Positions 1-7,453 of a stretch of 12,339 nt of DNA are shown one piece after another. This DNA comes from Pleurotus ostreatus/Saccharomyces cerevisiae fusant (Eukaryota > Opisthokonta). A model generated the notes under the pieces. The model was not told the origin of the DNA, ran no database searches, and saw only the letters and a program-made list of their open reading frames with translations. The position numbers and the translations under genes were made by a program. Numbering within the stretch: position 1 is the first letter of the stretch; the number at the start of each line of letters is the position of its first letter. The stretch spans positions 1 to 12,339 of the forward strand of contig JAMQCK010001074.1 in assembly GCA_024196135.1 (NCBI GenBank), written 5' to 3'.

Positions 1-95
1 CTCCTCTCGCCGTTAGGGGATGTTCTCTGCCTCTTCAGCGGTCGTTCTGGGGACGGCGGCGGTGGGAGCATGGGAGCTAGGGCGTTGGTTAACAT
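1..95 (-). CDS. N-terminus of an unidentified protein (partial, runs off the left edge)
   Basis: Reading the minus strand from the ATG at 95-93 gives 31 stop-free codons to the window edge. The peptide starts MLTNALAPMLPPPPSPERPL and continues KRQRTSPNGER. It has a proline run followed by a basic KRQR cluster and Ser/Pro residues, the look of a disordered N-terminus with a nuclear localisation signal. The start sits in a good context (CACCATG), and a minus-strand TATA box lies about 290 nt upstream. No domain is visible in the part inside the window, so no function is assigned. A nuclear regulatory or signalling protein would fit, but that is inference from the basic cluster alone. The short length leaves a real chance that this is not coding. 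Confidence 0.5.
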   Translation of the reverse strand, partial: MLTNALAPMLPPPPSPERPLKRQRTSPNGER

Positions 96-386
96 GGTGC
101 GAACAGCGTCCGGTGTCTTCGCGGCGGGGCATGCCGCGCCGTATAGGTACAGACCATATATGCGTCCGGTAGACATCTGATCAACCAATCGAACCTAATG
201 GCCAGGCGAAACGCGCGGGATCGGGGAGACTGCGCCTATACTTTGTTAGTGCTCGCCCTGCTGTAACCCGACCGTCTTCTCCGCCGACAGTTGGGTCTCG
301 TCCATACCTGGGAAGCGCGCTCTCGATACGACACGACCGTTCTGGCACCAGTGCTGGTCTCGCGCAAGAGTGCATCAACTTCGTCC

Positions 387-394
387 CTTTTATA
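387..394 (-). promoter_or_regulatory. TATA box for the leftmost minus-strand gene
   Basis: The minus strand reads TATAAAAG, a strong TATA match, about 290 nt upstream of the ATG at 95. It is one of only three clear TATAAA-type boxes noticed in the window. The implied 5' leader of roughly 260 nt is long but normal for such fungi and could hold an intron. Confidence 0.45.
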
Positions 395-2649
395 CTTCCC
401 CTCGCTTTTCATCTCCCTCGCCGCGGGAATCCCCGTTCAGCCAATGACCGGAAGTCAACACAGAGATCTCTCAGCCGATTCGGACAGTCGAGTGCTTCGT
501 AGCTGCCGGGGGGCGGCCGAACCTGTCGGATCGGAGACAAACTGAGCGTCGAACGTAATAGTGCTAGATCGCGCTACAGGACCCGCCACTACCGCTCTAT
601 ACCTCGGCTGCATACCGCGGACGACCTGAGGATAACATCGCGCTCAATGCAGGTCAGAACATGGTCAGAACATGTCTAGGCAGATTGCGAGGATCTACTT
701 TGATCGGGTTTGCCACTAGAACCCCAACTGCACGACGGCCAATCTCTCCGAAGTCCTGCGCTTCATGTCGTCCTTGTAAATTCCTCACAAACCTGCTACG
801 CTCGAGCGACTACTCACCAAAGTGATCCTAAGCCCTCGGGTTCGTAAGCTCTGCTTGGCCTCGCTCTGCAGTCTTCCCCGGTCGAGCGGAACAAACCTCA
901 GCATGGCGAACAACTTCCATATTCAGTGATCAAAAGCTCTTCGACCGCAGGCAACGCCCTGTGGTCCGCTTGTTGCGGGGCACGCCTACTGCTAGAGTTC
1001 CCTTGCTATCTTCACACCGAGGTACCCCGCTCTGACCGGACTCTCCTCCGCTTCCCTCGCACCCGTCGTGTGAAAGATGCAGATTGCGCCTTGGTCATGA
1101 CCTCTGTGTTGAATGGAACATGACGAGGGTACCTGGGTACGCATGCGCACGAGCTTCGGGCTTCTTCAAAGGGTATATACCGCGAATGGTAGAGCATCTA
1201 TGGATTACGACGAGGGTTGAATCAGACACTGAATAATTCGCTAGTCCTTCAGCGAAGTACGTATGTGCTACCCGCGTCCGGTTATCTATCAGTCAGCTCT
1301 GGTACGCTGGGAGTAGAGTACAAGGCGATACGAGGTATGAGTATGACTCACGAACGTAAGTATACGCAGCAAGGACGACTAGATGCACACCCTCTTGATG
1401 TATGAATGAGGAGGTGGTCAGCGAGGGGACGCCGCGCGAAGGTTCACGGACACTGGCATGACGACTACCGTGGGTTATGGTGGGCAAGAAATGCCTTCTG
1501 GAGGGAATATGAGTTTATGTTTTTACCCTCGTTGATCCTGCAAGATGCGTACACTCAATGAAGGTCGGAGACAACGAGGGAAAAACGAACTTGATTGCAT
1601 GTGACTCGGCATCTGCCGCCGGCGCAAAGCACGTGAGCTGGACCTACAACTCCACGCCTTTGCCGCTTTCCTACTCCTGCCATCCCATTCGAAGCTCAAC
1701 GCACGGCGAGAGCCTGCCAAGCCTGGCTTCCATGTTCCCGAGCGTATGTACGAAACCTGTGTGCGCGATCAGAGAGCCCAACAAAGCATTGATACCCCTG
1801 CAGTGCAGGTCCCCGAAATGAAGCTAGCGAGAGGTACTTCAGGCAGGCAGTCTCCTTCCGTTGGCCTTCATGACCATCGGGATGGGCGCCTTAGAGTAGG
1901 TTGTAGACGGGCGCCTCTGGGCATGTACTGCCTACGTAGTAGCATTGCCTTATCGTTTTCCCCTCAGATACCTACCTACAAGTACGACGTCAGTCCCACC
2001 GACACCCCATAAATCCACAACCCTCAAGAGAAAAAGGAAGGTCTGCTCACCTCAACAACAGCCGCATCGATGCGATGATCGCCTCTTCCGCGGTCCGCCA
2101 TCACGCGTCTTCTGCAATGCCCGAATTCTCTATACATCCCGCGCATGGCTTACGTGAACCAGAACGCGCGGGAGCTGGGGGCGGCGCATGGAGCTGGCGT
2201 CCAGGAGACCGCCAGTAGCGGTGACGCAGGATATGGCGTACGCGTGCGCGGGGCGGAGGGGAGGGGTCAGGGCAAGGGTTGGCGGAGAGACATCCAGGGA
2301 CGAGGGTACGCGGCGGCTAGCAGGCACGCGAGGTGGGCGGTATGAAGCTTGAGTACGATCCCGAAATTCGAACTCCGTGGACCTCCAGCCTGGCAGAGTA
2401 GAGTTCAGAGTGGCGTTGGCACACAGGCCACGATTCTGTTGGACACAGCTCCAGGAAAGACAGACAATTCTAGGCGCCGTGAGTCTCCAAACAAAAGCCC
2501 GCGAGTGTCCTTCCCAGCTCCGCGCTCCATAGCAAGGGAACCCATGCATCCTGCACGCACCACAGGCGGCGGCCCGATCCAAAGGTTCCTTCCGAATGTC
2601 ATCCGACGCCTGGAGGCCGCCTCTCCCACGTGCAAGCCCACCCCCAGCG
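395..2649. other. Gene-poor stretch, no supported gene
   Basis: Open frames on both strands here are short and overlap one another. They show no recognisable domain and no chain of GT-AG exons that could be joined with confidence. A two-copy 11-nt tandem repeat lies at 652-673 and a 10-nt palindrome GGTATATACC at 1172-1181. The longest frame (2130-2678, minus, 182 codons) is rich in Arg, Pro and Ser, as expected for the complement of GC-rich DNA. Fast-evolving or non-coding transcripts cannot be excluded. Confidence 0.5.
652..673. repeat. Two-copy 11-nt tandem repeat
   Basis: GGTCAGAACAT occurs at 652-662 and again, identically, at 663-673. It looks like a simple slippage duplication in non-coding DNA; no function is proposed. 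Confidence 0.7.
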
Positions 2650-2658
2650 TATAAAAAG
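2650..2658 (+). promoter_or_regulatory. Orphan plus-strand TATA box
   Basis: TATAAAAAG is a strong TATA match but no protein gene follows it. The first downstream ATG (about 2806) opens a frame of only a few codons. It could drive a non-coding transcript across the hairpin at 3118-3272 towards the AATAAA motifs at 3761-3778, or it could be a chance match. Confidence 0.3.
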
Positions 2659-3117
2659 CCCCCGCTGACGGAAAACATACCCTCGAACGGGGAACCTCCC
2701 TTCGGGCGAAGGCCACGGTCCCCCTCGCTCGTTGCCTACTAGCGAACTCTCTCCCTCCTGGTAGGCTCGCCTTCCTGGCAGCCTGCCAACACCGGACTCT
2801 TCCCTATGGAGGGCTTGTGATCGTCCTTCGTGTGCGGTGGCGCGCGATTGCTCGCTCCCGAGACCACGAGCGCGGTCTGGCGGCCTTCAAAGTCGGCTCG
2901 AAGTTTCCTCGCGACGTCCTGTCCCCGGACTAGCGCGCGGTCTCGCCCACGGCCCCGAGGCCTGGCGTCCCGCTCCATAGGCAATTGAGCTGCTCCTAGG
3001 AGAGTCGAGCGGCTCTTTTCGACAGGGCAAGGTTCACATGTCGTGGAAGAGCACGGCTCGTGTCGAGGGAGAGCACCTCACTGACCTCGCACTGAAAGCT
3101 GCAGGAGTCCTTTCGCG
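2659..3117. other. Non-coding, GC-rich stretch with local inverted repeats
   Basis: No gene is supported. Small inverted repeats are visible, for example CCTTC-GGGC-GAAGG near 2699-2712 and AGACC/GGTCT arms near 2860-2880, so RNA from this stretch would be locally structured. No known RNA family was recognised: no U-snRNA, SRP, RNase P or tRNA box was found by eye. Confidence 0.4.
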
Positions 3118-3272
3118 GAGCCAGAAGCAGCCAGCCTAGGTACCCAAATCGTCAGTGTCAGCTCGTCCAACGCAAAATGAGCCTCCGGCGACCGCCTGGG
3201 CCGTAGTCCAGCGTGGCGCCGCCGCTCATCTGCGTTGGATGACTGCACTGACGATACCTAGGCTTCTGGCTC
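3118..3272. repeat. 155-nt imperfect inverted repeat (long hairpin)
   Basis: Positions 3231-3272 form one uninterrupted 3' arm of 42 nt. Every base pairs with the 5' arm 3118-3174 (one pair is G-U). The paired blocks are 3118-3126/3264-3272, 3134-3142/3255-3263, 3149-3157/3246-3254, 3159-3161/3243-3245 and 3163-3174/3231-3242. Four unpaired stretches occur only in the 5' arm: 7 nt at 3127-3133, 6 nt at 3143-3148, and single bases at 3158 and 3162. Further pairs are 3177-3182/3224-3229, 3187-3190/3217-3220 and an apical CTGG/CCAG around an 8-nt loop. About 58 pairs were counted by hand. It could be a small-RNA precursor, a remnant of an inverted duplication, or a non-autonomous element. Confidence 0.8.
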
Positions 3273-3286
3273 ACAGGCTTCTGGTT

Positions 3287-3313
3287 TACTGACGGGACCC
3301 AGCCTTCTGGCTC
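3287..3313. repeat. Diverged direct repeat of the hairpin's 3' arm end
   Basis: This 27-nt block aligns without gaps to 3246-3272, the outer part of the hairpin's 3' arm, with about 22 of 27 matches. The two copies share ACTGACG at the start and CTTCTGGCTC at the end. A third, shorter CTTCTGG lies between them near 3278. The 3' arm has therefore been partly duplicated, and the 5' arm has a second possible pairing partner. Confidence 0.65.
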
Positions 3314-3760
3314 CGGTCAACAAGCGGACGCGTAGAGAGGCCCTAGCTCGGGCAGTAGGCTCTAAGTCACCGGTGAGGGTCAGCGCCATAGGCACGGGTG
3401 AAGGCGAGGATCGTCCACCGCGGAGGTACCGTGACGGGCGCTTGACGGCAATGGCTTGAGCTACGCGCAGAACAGTGGTGATCAGTCGAACACTGGTTCG
3501 GTCTATCCAGGATAGACGCGTGCTATCCTGAACTACGAGGGTCGCAAGTCAATGTGGTGCAGCAAATCGTATGGAAAACACCTACAGTGGACGAAACAAC
3601 CGCCGGTCGCAATCAGAATATGCAGATCTCCTGCCAAACTAGCGAACATGAGAAGGTGGACGATGAGTATACGATCCTCGGACGACCCTCGCGACTCTGA
3701 ACCCTGACACATACGTACCTTGGATAGCCGGCAGTCGACGCGTTGACAGTCGCACACTGC
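3314..3760. other. Non-coding stretch downstream of SDH2
   Basis: No supported gene is present. Minus-strand open frames between 3533 and 3968 overlap the SDH2 3' end. They lie in its presumed 3' untranslated region or beyond and have no recognisable domain. The stretch contains the palindrome cluster at 3501-3530. Confidence 0.4.
3501..3530. repeat. Alternating palindromes built on CTATCC/GGATAG
   Basis: GTCTATCC-A-GGATAGAC (3501-3517) is a perfect inverted repeat with 8-nt arms. Its right half also belongs to a second perfect inverted repeat, CAGGATAG-ACGCGTG-CTATCCTG (3508-3530). The middle copy can pair with either neighbour, giving two mutually exclusive hairpins or a cluster of binding half-sites. 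Confidence 0.7.
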
Positions 3761-3778
3761 AATAAAAGGAACAATAAA
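3761..3778 (+). terminator. Two plus-strand AATAAA motifs
   Basis: AATAAA occurs at 3761-3766 and again at 3773-3778 on the plus strand. It is the canonical polyadenylation hexamer, although fungi use it loosely. The gene next door (SDH2) is on the other strand, so these would serve a plus-strand transcript converging on SDH2, or be chance in an A-rich patch. Confidence 0.25.
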
Positions 3779-3901
3779 TTGAAAAACGTGTCTGCTGTTG
3801 TACATACAACCGGCACTGTGAGCAACCACGCCCAAGTCCATTACGTTGTAAATGCATATCGCCTCCCATCCATCCCAATGGCTGCTGTGGTATCGAAGCG
3901 C

Positions 3902-4979
3902 TTACTCGGCGGCAAGCTCCATCTTGATCTTTGCAATGGCCGCAGCCGGGTTGAGACCCTTCGGGCAAGTACGAGCGCCTGAAGCCAAAAGGTTAGCGAG
4001 GTGTGTTCAGTACGGATAGCTGACGACGTACAGTTGAAGATGGTATGGCAGCGGTACACGCTCATCTCGTTCTGAAGCCTCTCCCTGCGCTGGGCGCCGT
4101 ACGAGTCCTGTGGCAAGGTAAGCGAAATTGAAGTATGCGCGCACTGTGGGTACATACACGAGAGTCAGCAAGCCAGCGGTACGCCTGCATGAGGGTCGCA
4201 GGGCCAAGGTACTGGTCCTGGTTCCACCAGTAACTCGGGCAACTGGTCGAGCAGCAGGCGCAGAGAATGCACTCGTACAAGCCGTCGAGCTTCCGGCGGT
4301 CCTCCTGTGACTGCAAGAACTCGCCCTGCGCGGGCGGGTTGTCGTTCTGGAGGTAGGGCTGTATCGACTTGTACTGCTTGTAGAAGTACGTCAGGTCCGG
4401 AACGAGGTCCTTGACGATGTACACTGGGCGAATGCAATCTTAGCATACGAAAAGCTTGCGCAGATGATCGTGCGTACTGTGCGGAAGAGGGTAGATCTTG
4501 GTGTCCTTGGACTCGTCGCGCTCGATGCGGCAAAGGCAAGCAAGCGTGTTCTGTCCGTTGATGTTCATCGCGCAGGAGCCGCAGATACCCTCGCGGCAGG
4601 AGCGACGGAAAGTGAGTGTCGGGTCGATCTCATTCTTGATCTTGATGAGTGCGTCGAGGACCTGGGATGCGTCTGAGCGTCCTGCGCTGTCTGACCCTCT
4701 GCGACCTATGACGCACCATAGGCCCGCACTGGTTCAAGTCGATAGTGTACGACTGCAGGGTCGGCTTCTTCGCTGGCTCATCGGGGTTCTGTACTTCTGA
4801 TGAGCGTCTCTTCCACCTCTACTGCTCGTCCTACGCACCCAGCGATAGATCTTGAACTCCTTCGCCTTCACAGGCTTGTCCGTGGGTACGGCCTGCGCAC
4901 GGAGAGCGGAGGTAGCAAAGCCGCGCGACGCTCTGAGCGCCGCCGGGGCACGGCGAGAGGAGGAGACGAGAGCCTGCAT
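3902..4979 (-). CDS. SDH2: Succinate dehydrogenase iron-sulfur subunit, mitochondrial (complex II)
   Basis: This subunit carries electrons from the flavoprotein through three Fe-S clusters to ubiquinone in the inner mitochondrial membrane. Six minus-strand exons join in frame to 271 aa: 4979-4839, 4788-4717, 4661-4478, 4423-4158, 4107-4032 and 3978-3902. The five introns are 50-55 nt, all GT-AG. The N-terminus is an Arg/Ser/Ala presequence ending near [11 protein letters not shown]. The [2Fe-2S] ligands are C93, C98, C101 and C113. The [4Fe-4S] ligands are C184, C187, C190 and C251. The [3Fe-4S] ligands are C194, C241 and C247. The quinone-site residues P195, W198/W199, N200 and H242 (in YRCHTIFNC) are all intact. 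The ATG has a CACCATG context and gives a normal presequence. Length is typical of the family. A palindromic CCAAT pair lies about 115 nt upstream. Confidence 0.97.
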
Positions 4980-5092
4980 GGTGGGCGGGACTGACACTCG
5001 CAGCAGCGACGACGAAGGGAGAGACAAGAAGGGTGAATGCGGAGAACGAGTTTCCCGCACAAGCGCGTGAATATCGCCCCGAACAATCCGAG

Positions 5093-5105
5093 CCAATCAG
5101 ATTGG
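5093..5105. promoter_or_regulatory. Palindromic CCAAT pair in the SDH2 promoter
   Basis: CCAATCAGATTGG holds two CCAAT boxes in inverted orientation with a 3-nt spacer, 114-126 nt upstream of the SDH2 ATG. CCAAT is the site of the HAP2/3/5 (CBF/NF-Y) complex, which in yeast and other fungi controls respiratory-chain genes. The placement is right for SDH2; use by the divergent CAF1 gene 1.1 kb away is less likely. Confidence 0.5.
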
Positions 5106-6205
5106 TCACAATGTAAAGGCCCACCGGCACATCCGGCATCGGTTGGTCCCGGCCCGGCACTGGCCGTGCACGACCTGCTCCCAGCCATGAAGGTTTCTAT
5201 CTCCCGCTCGCGCCGCTGGATCGGCAGAAGCTGCTCTGAGGGTCTGCGCTACTCTACGGGGTGCCCACGGTCCGTTTGTCTGGTTTTAAAAGACGTCCTT
5301 CCAGTCTGTCGCGACTCACCATGACGTTCTCGTCTGCATACACCGACTTCACCACGTCTTCCCTCAAAAGCGCCAAAACACACGGTCGTTTCTACTGTCT
5401 TCGGCTGCGACTTCACGAGAAATCTGCGTACTGGGTAACTGCGAGTCTGCCATCTTCTAGCTCTTTGCGACGGGTCGTCCTCTTTATCTCGTTATAGGAC
5501 GTCCGACTGGCCTGTATGTCTACTTCGCCTGTGGCATCGTCATCGCATGCAGTATGCTCTAGTCCTCGCCTGAGGCCTCCGTATTCTCCCTCATCGCTCG
5601 GCAATGACCTGGGAAAACTGACTTACAGATAGCGGCTTCAGCGCATGTCCTTCTGCTGCGCCGATCCCTCTATGCCTTTGGTCCGCACCAGACGAGCCGA
5701 AAGCGCCTTTACTGATAATTCAAAATAGTCACGCAAGCAGAAGGCTCGGTTTTCACCCACTCCCACTGAGGCTCGCCCGGCGCTTAGTCAATATTGTGTG
5801 CTGGATCTGCTGCAATGTCAGTGGCACCCGAGATTTGTACGGCTGGCCACAAGCAAACGCGATACTGCAGCCTGATTATCACTTAGGATTTCGCGCCCTT
5901 CTATGTCTGATTGTCGACGGGTAGATCCCAGCAAGTACACTAAAGGGTCCACGCATGATGTGAAAGCGTTGAAGGTCGTTGCGAAATGCCGTGCTTTACG
6001 CCCTGTAGCACATTTGGAAACTATGTACAGCAGAACTTCTGTAAAGAATTGATTGTGTTCGCCATTACTGGAACGGGCGAAGGTCAACCTCGTCGGTTGA
6101 GCGGGCCAAGGTCCCTCTGTTGACACGTGTTTACTGTCCATTGTTTCCATTCAGCCATCATCACGATACCAGTCACCCTCTGCTTGAACCTCGCCACCCG
6201 CGACG
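5106..6205. other. Intergenic region between divergent SDH2 and CAF1
   Basis: This 1.1 kb stretch separates the two divergent starts and must contain the CAF1 promoter. No TATAAA box was found near CAF1. A weak spliced small-ORF candidate lies at 5321-5632 on the plus strand (reported in findings). A 110-codon minus-strand frame (5818-6150) has no recognisable domain and its codons lack the G/C-rich third positions of the real genes. No RNA gene was recognised. Confidence 0.5.
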
Positions 6206-7453
6206 ATGGGCCACATACGGGATGTATGGGCACAAAACCTCGACGCGGAGATGAAGAACATCCGCAGTCTCATCGAAGACTATCCCTATATCGCCATGGT
6301 TCGTGCGCGTCTTGTACTTCCCCCAGCGTGTTTTACTTACTACCCGCCACGCAGGATACCGAGTTCCCCGGTGTCGTTGCGCGCCCGATAGGGCAGTGGA
6401 AGTCGACATCGGAGTACCACTACCAGACGATGCGTTGTAACGTCGACCTGCTCAAGATCATCCAAGTTGGCATCACACTTGCGGACGCGGAGGGGAACAT
6501 GCCACCTGAGCCAAGTACATGGCAGTTCAACTTTCGCTTCAGTATCAAGTGCGTGCTGTGGCTCTATCGAAGCGAGGAATGGCTGACACGCGCATAGCGA
6601 GGACATGTACTCCCCAGACTCGATTGAGTTGTTGCGAAAATCGGGCATCGACTTCCAGCGCCATGAAGAGCAGGGCATCAACCCAAACGACTTCGCCGAG
6701 CTCATGATCACCTCTGGACTGGTCCTGTCGCCAGAGACGACATGGATATCATTCCACAGGTGCGTGTACATACATCCCTCCCACCATCACATACTGATGT
6801 CCAACGGTCTCAGTGGTTATGACTTCGGCTACTTCGTCAAACTCCTCACCGCAATATCCCTCCCCACCACTGAAGACACCTTCTTCGAGCTCTTCCGAAT
6901 ATGGTTCCCATCCGTGTACGACATCAAGGTCATGATGCGCGCCTGCAACGGCTTAAAAGGAGGCTTGCAAGAGCTCGCGGACGATCTTTCTGTACGCTAT
7001 CCATCTATCCCATCCCTTCAGCACCTCACCTTTGCTCAGGTAGCACGCATCGGCCCCTCCCACCAGGCCGGCTCAGACTCCCTCCTCACCGCCTCCGCAT
7101 TCTTTAAGATGCGCGAACTGTACTTCAAGGAGTCTCTGCAAGACCCCGAGAAGGCGGAAAAGCTGCGCTCAGAATACTCCGGCAAGCTCTACGGCCTCGG
7201 CCAGACGTTCTCGATCGCGAACGGTATCGCGGACCCAGGGCGCGGCGGCGCGACCATCGCTGAGCGAGAAGACCGCACCGTGACGCGCGAGCGCTCACAG
7301 ACGCCCGCGCCTGGTCCAGGACAAGGCGTCAGCCTCGCCGGGCAGGCAGCGGTGATGGGCATGGGCGGCGGTATGGGCATGCCCACGCCAGGGTACGGTC
7401 CTCTGGCCAACGGGCCGTACATGCGGACACAGATGGTGGGAGGGGCGCGGTGA
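6206..7453 (+). CDS. CAF1: CCR4-NOT complex deadenylase subunit CAF1/POP2 (CNOT7/8-like)
   Basis: This DEDDh-type 3'-5' exoribonuclease shortens mRNA poly(A) tails within CCR4-NOT. Five exons join in frame to 346 aa: 6206-6298, 6355-6548, 6598-6759, 6814-6991 and 7040-7453. The introns are 48-56 nt. The protein begins MGHIRDVWAQNL, the usual start of the family domain. Catalytic residues are D32 and E34 (DTEFPG), D153 (HSGYDFGY), and H217 with D222 (HQAGSDSLLT), so the active site is complete. Conserved blocks include FSINEDMY, LKGGLQELADDL and FFKMRELYF. After about residue 265 comes a low-complexity tail of some 80 residues rich in Gly, Pro, Ala and Met, which the compact catalytic domain does not need. 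Two introns (6760-6813 and 6992-7039) are multiples of three without stops; family alignment shows they must be removed. Confidence 0.97.

Noticed and set aside
184..197. Minus-strand GGTTCGATTGG as a tRNA B box
   Set aside because: The 3' end is TGG instead of TCC and no A box or cloverleaf could be built around it.
1172..1181. GGTATATACC palindrome as a promoter
   Set aside because: No gene with recognisable product follows on either strand at a suitable distance.
2349..2654. 101-codon plus-strand open frame
   Set aside because: No domain, no good start context, overlaps the minus-strand frame and ends at the TATA box.
2130..2678. 182-codon minus-strand open frame
   Set aside because: No recognisable domain, composition dominated by Arg/Pro/Ser/Ala as in antisense GC-rich DNA, and a plus-strand TATA box lies inside it. 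Not supported as a gene.
3795..3812. TGTATGTA on the minus strand as a Puf3 site in the SDH2 3' untranslated region
   Set aside because: Yeast SDH2-type messages are Puf3 targets, but the motif needs A at the sixth position and here it is G.
3533..3968. Several minus-strand open frames after the SDH2 stop
   Set aside because: They overlap each other and the last SDH2 exon and intron in other frames; best explained as SDH2 3' untranslated sequence and frame shadows.
5818..6150. 110-codon minus-strand frame containing SDNQAA, which resembles an RNase H-like element fragment
   Set aside because: The resemblance is a handful of residues; no reverse transcriptase or further RNase H motifs are nearby and codon use is not gene-like.
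6127..6597. 156-codon plus-strand frame through CAF1 intron 1
   Set aside because: It reads a different frame upstream and the CAF1 frame only after the intron; the conserved CAF1 N-terminus starts at 6206 in another frame.
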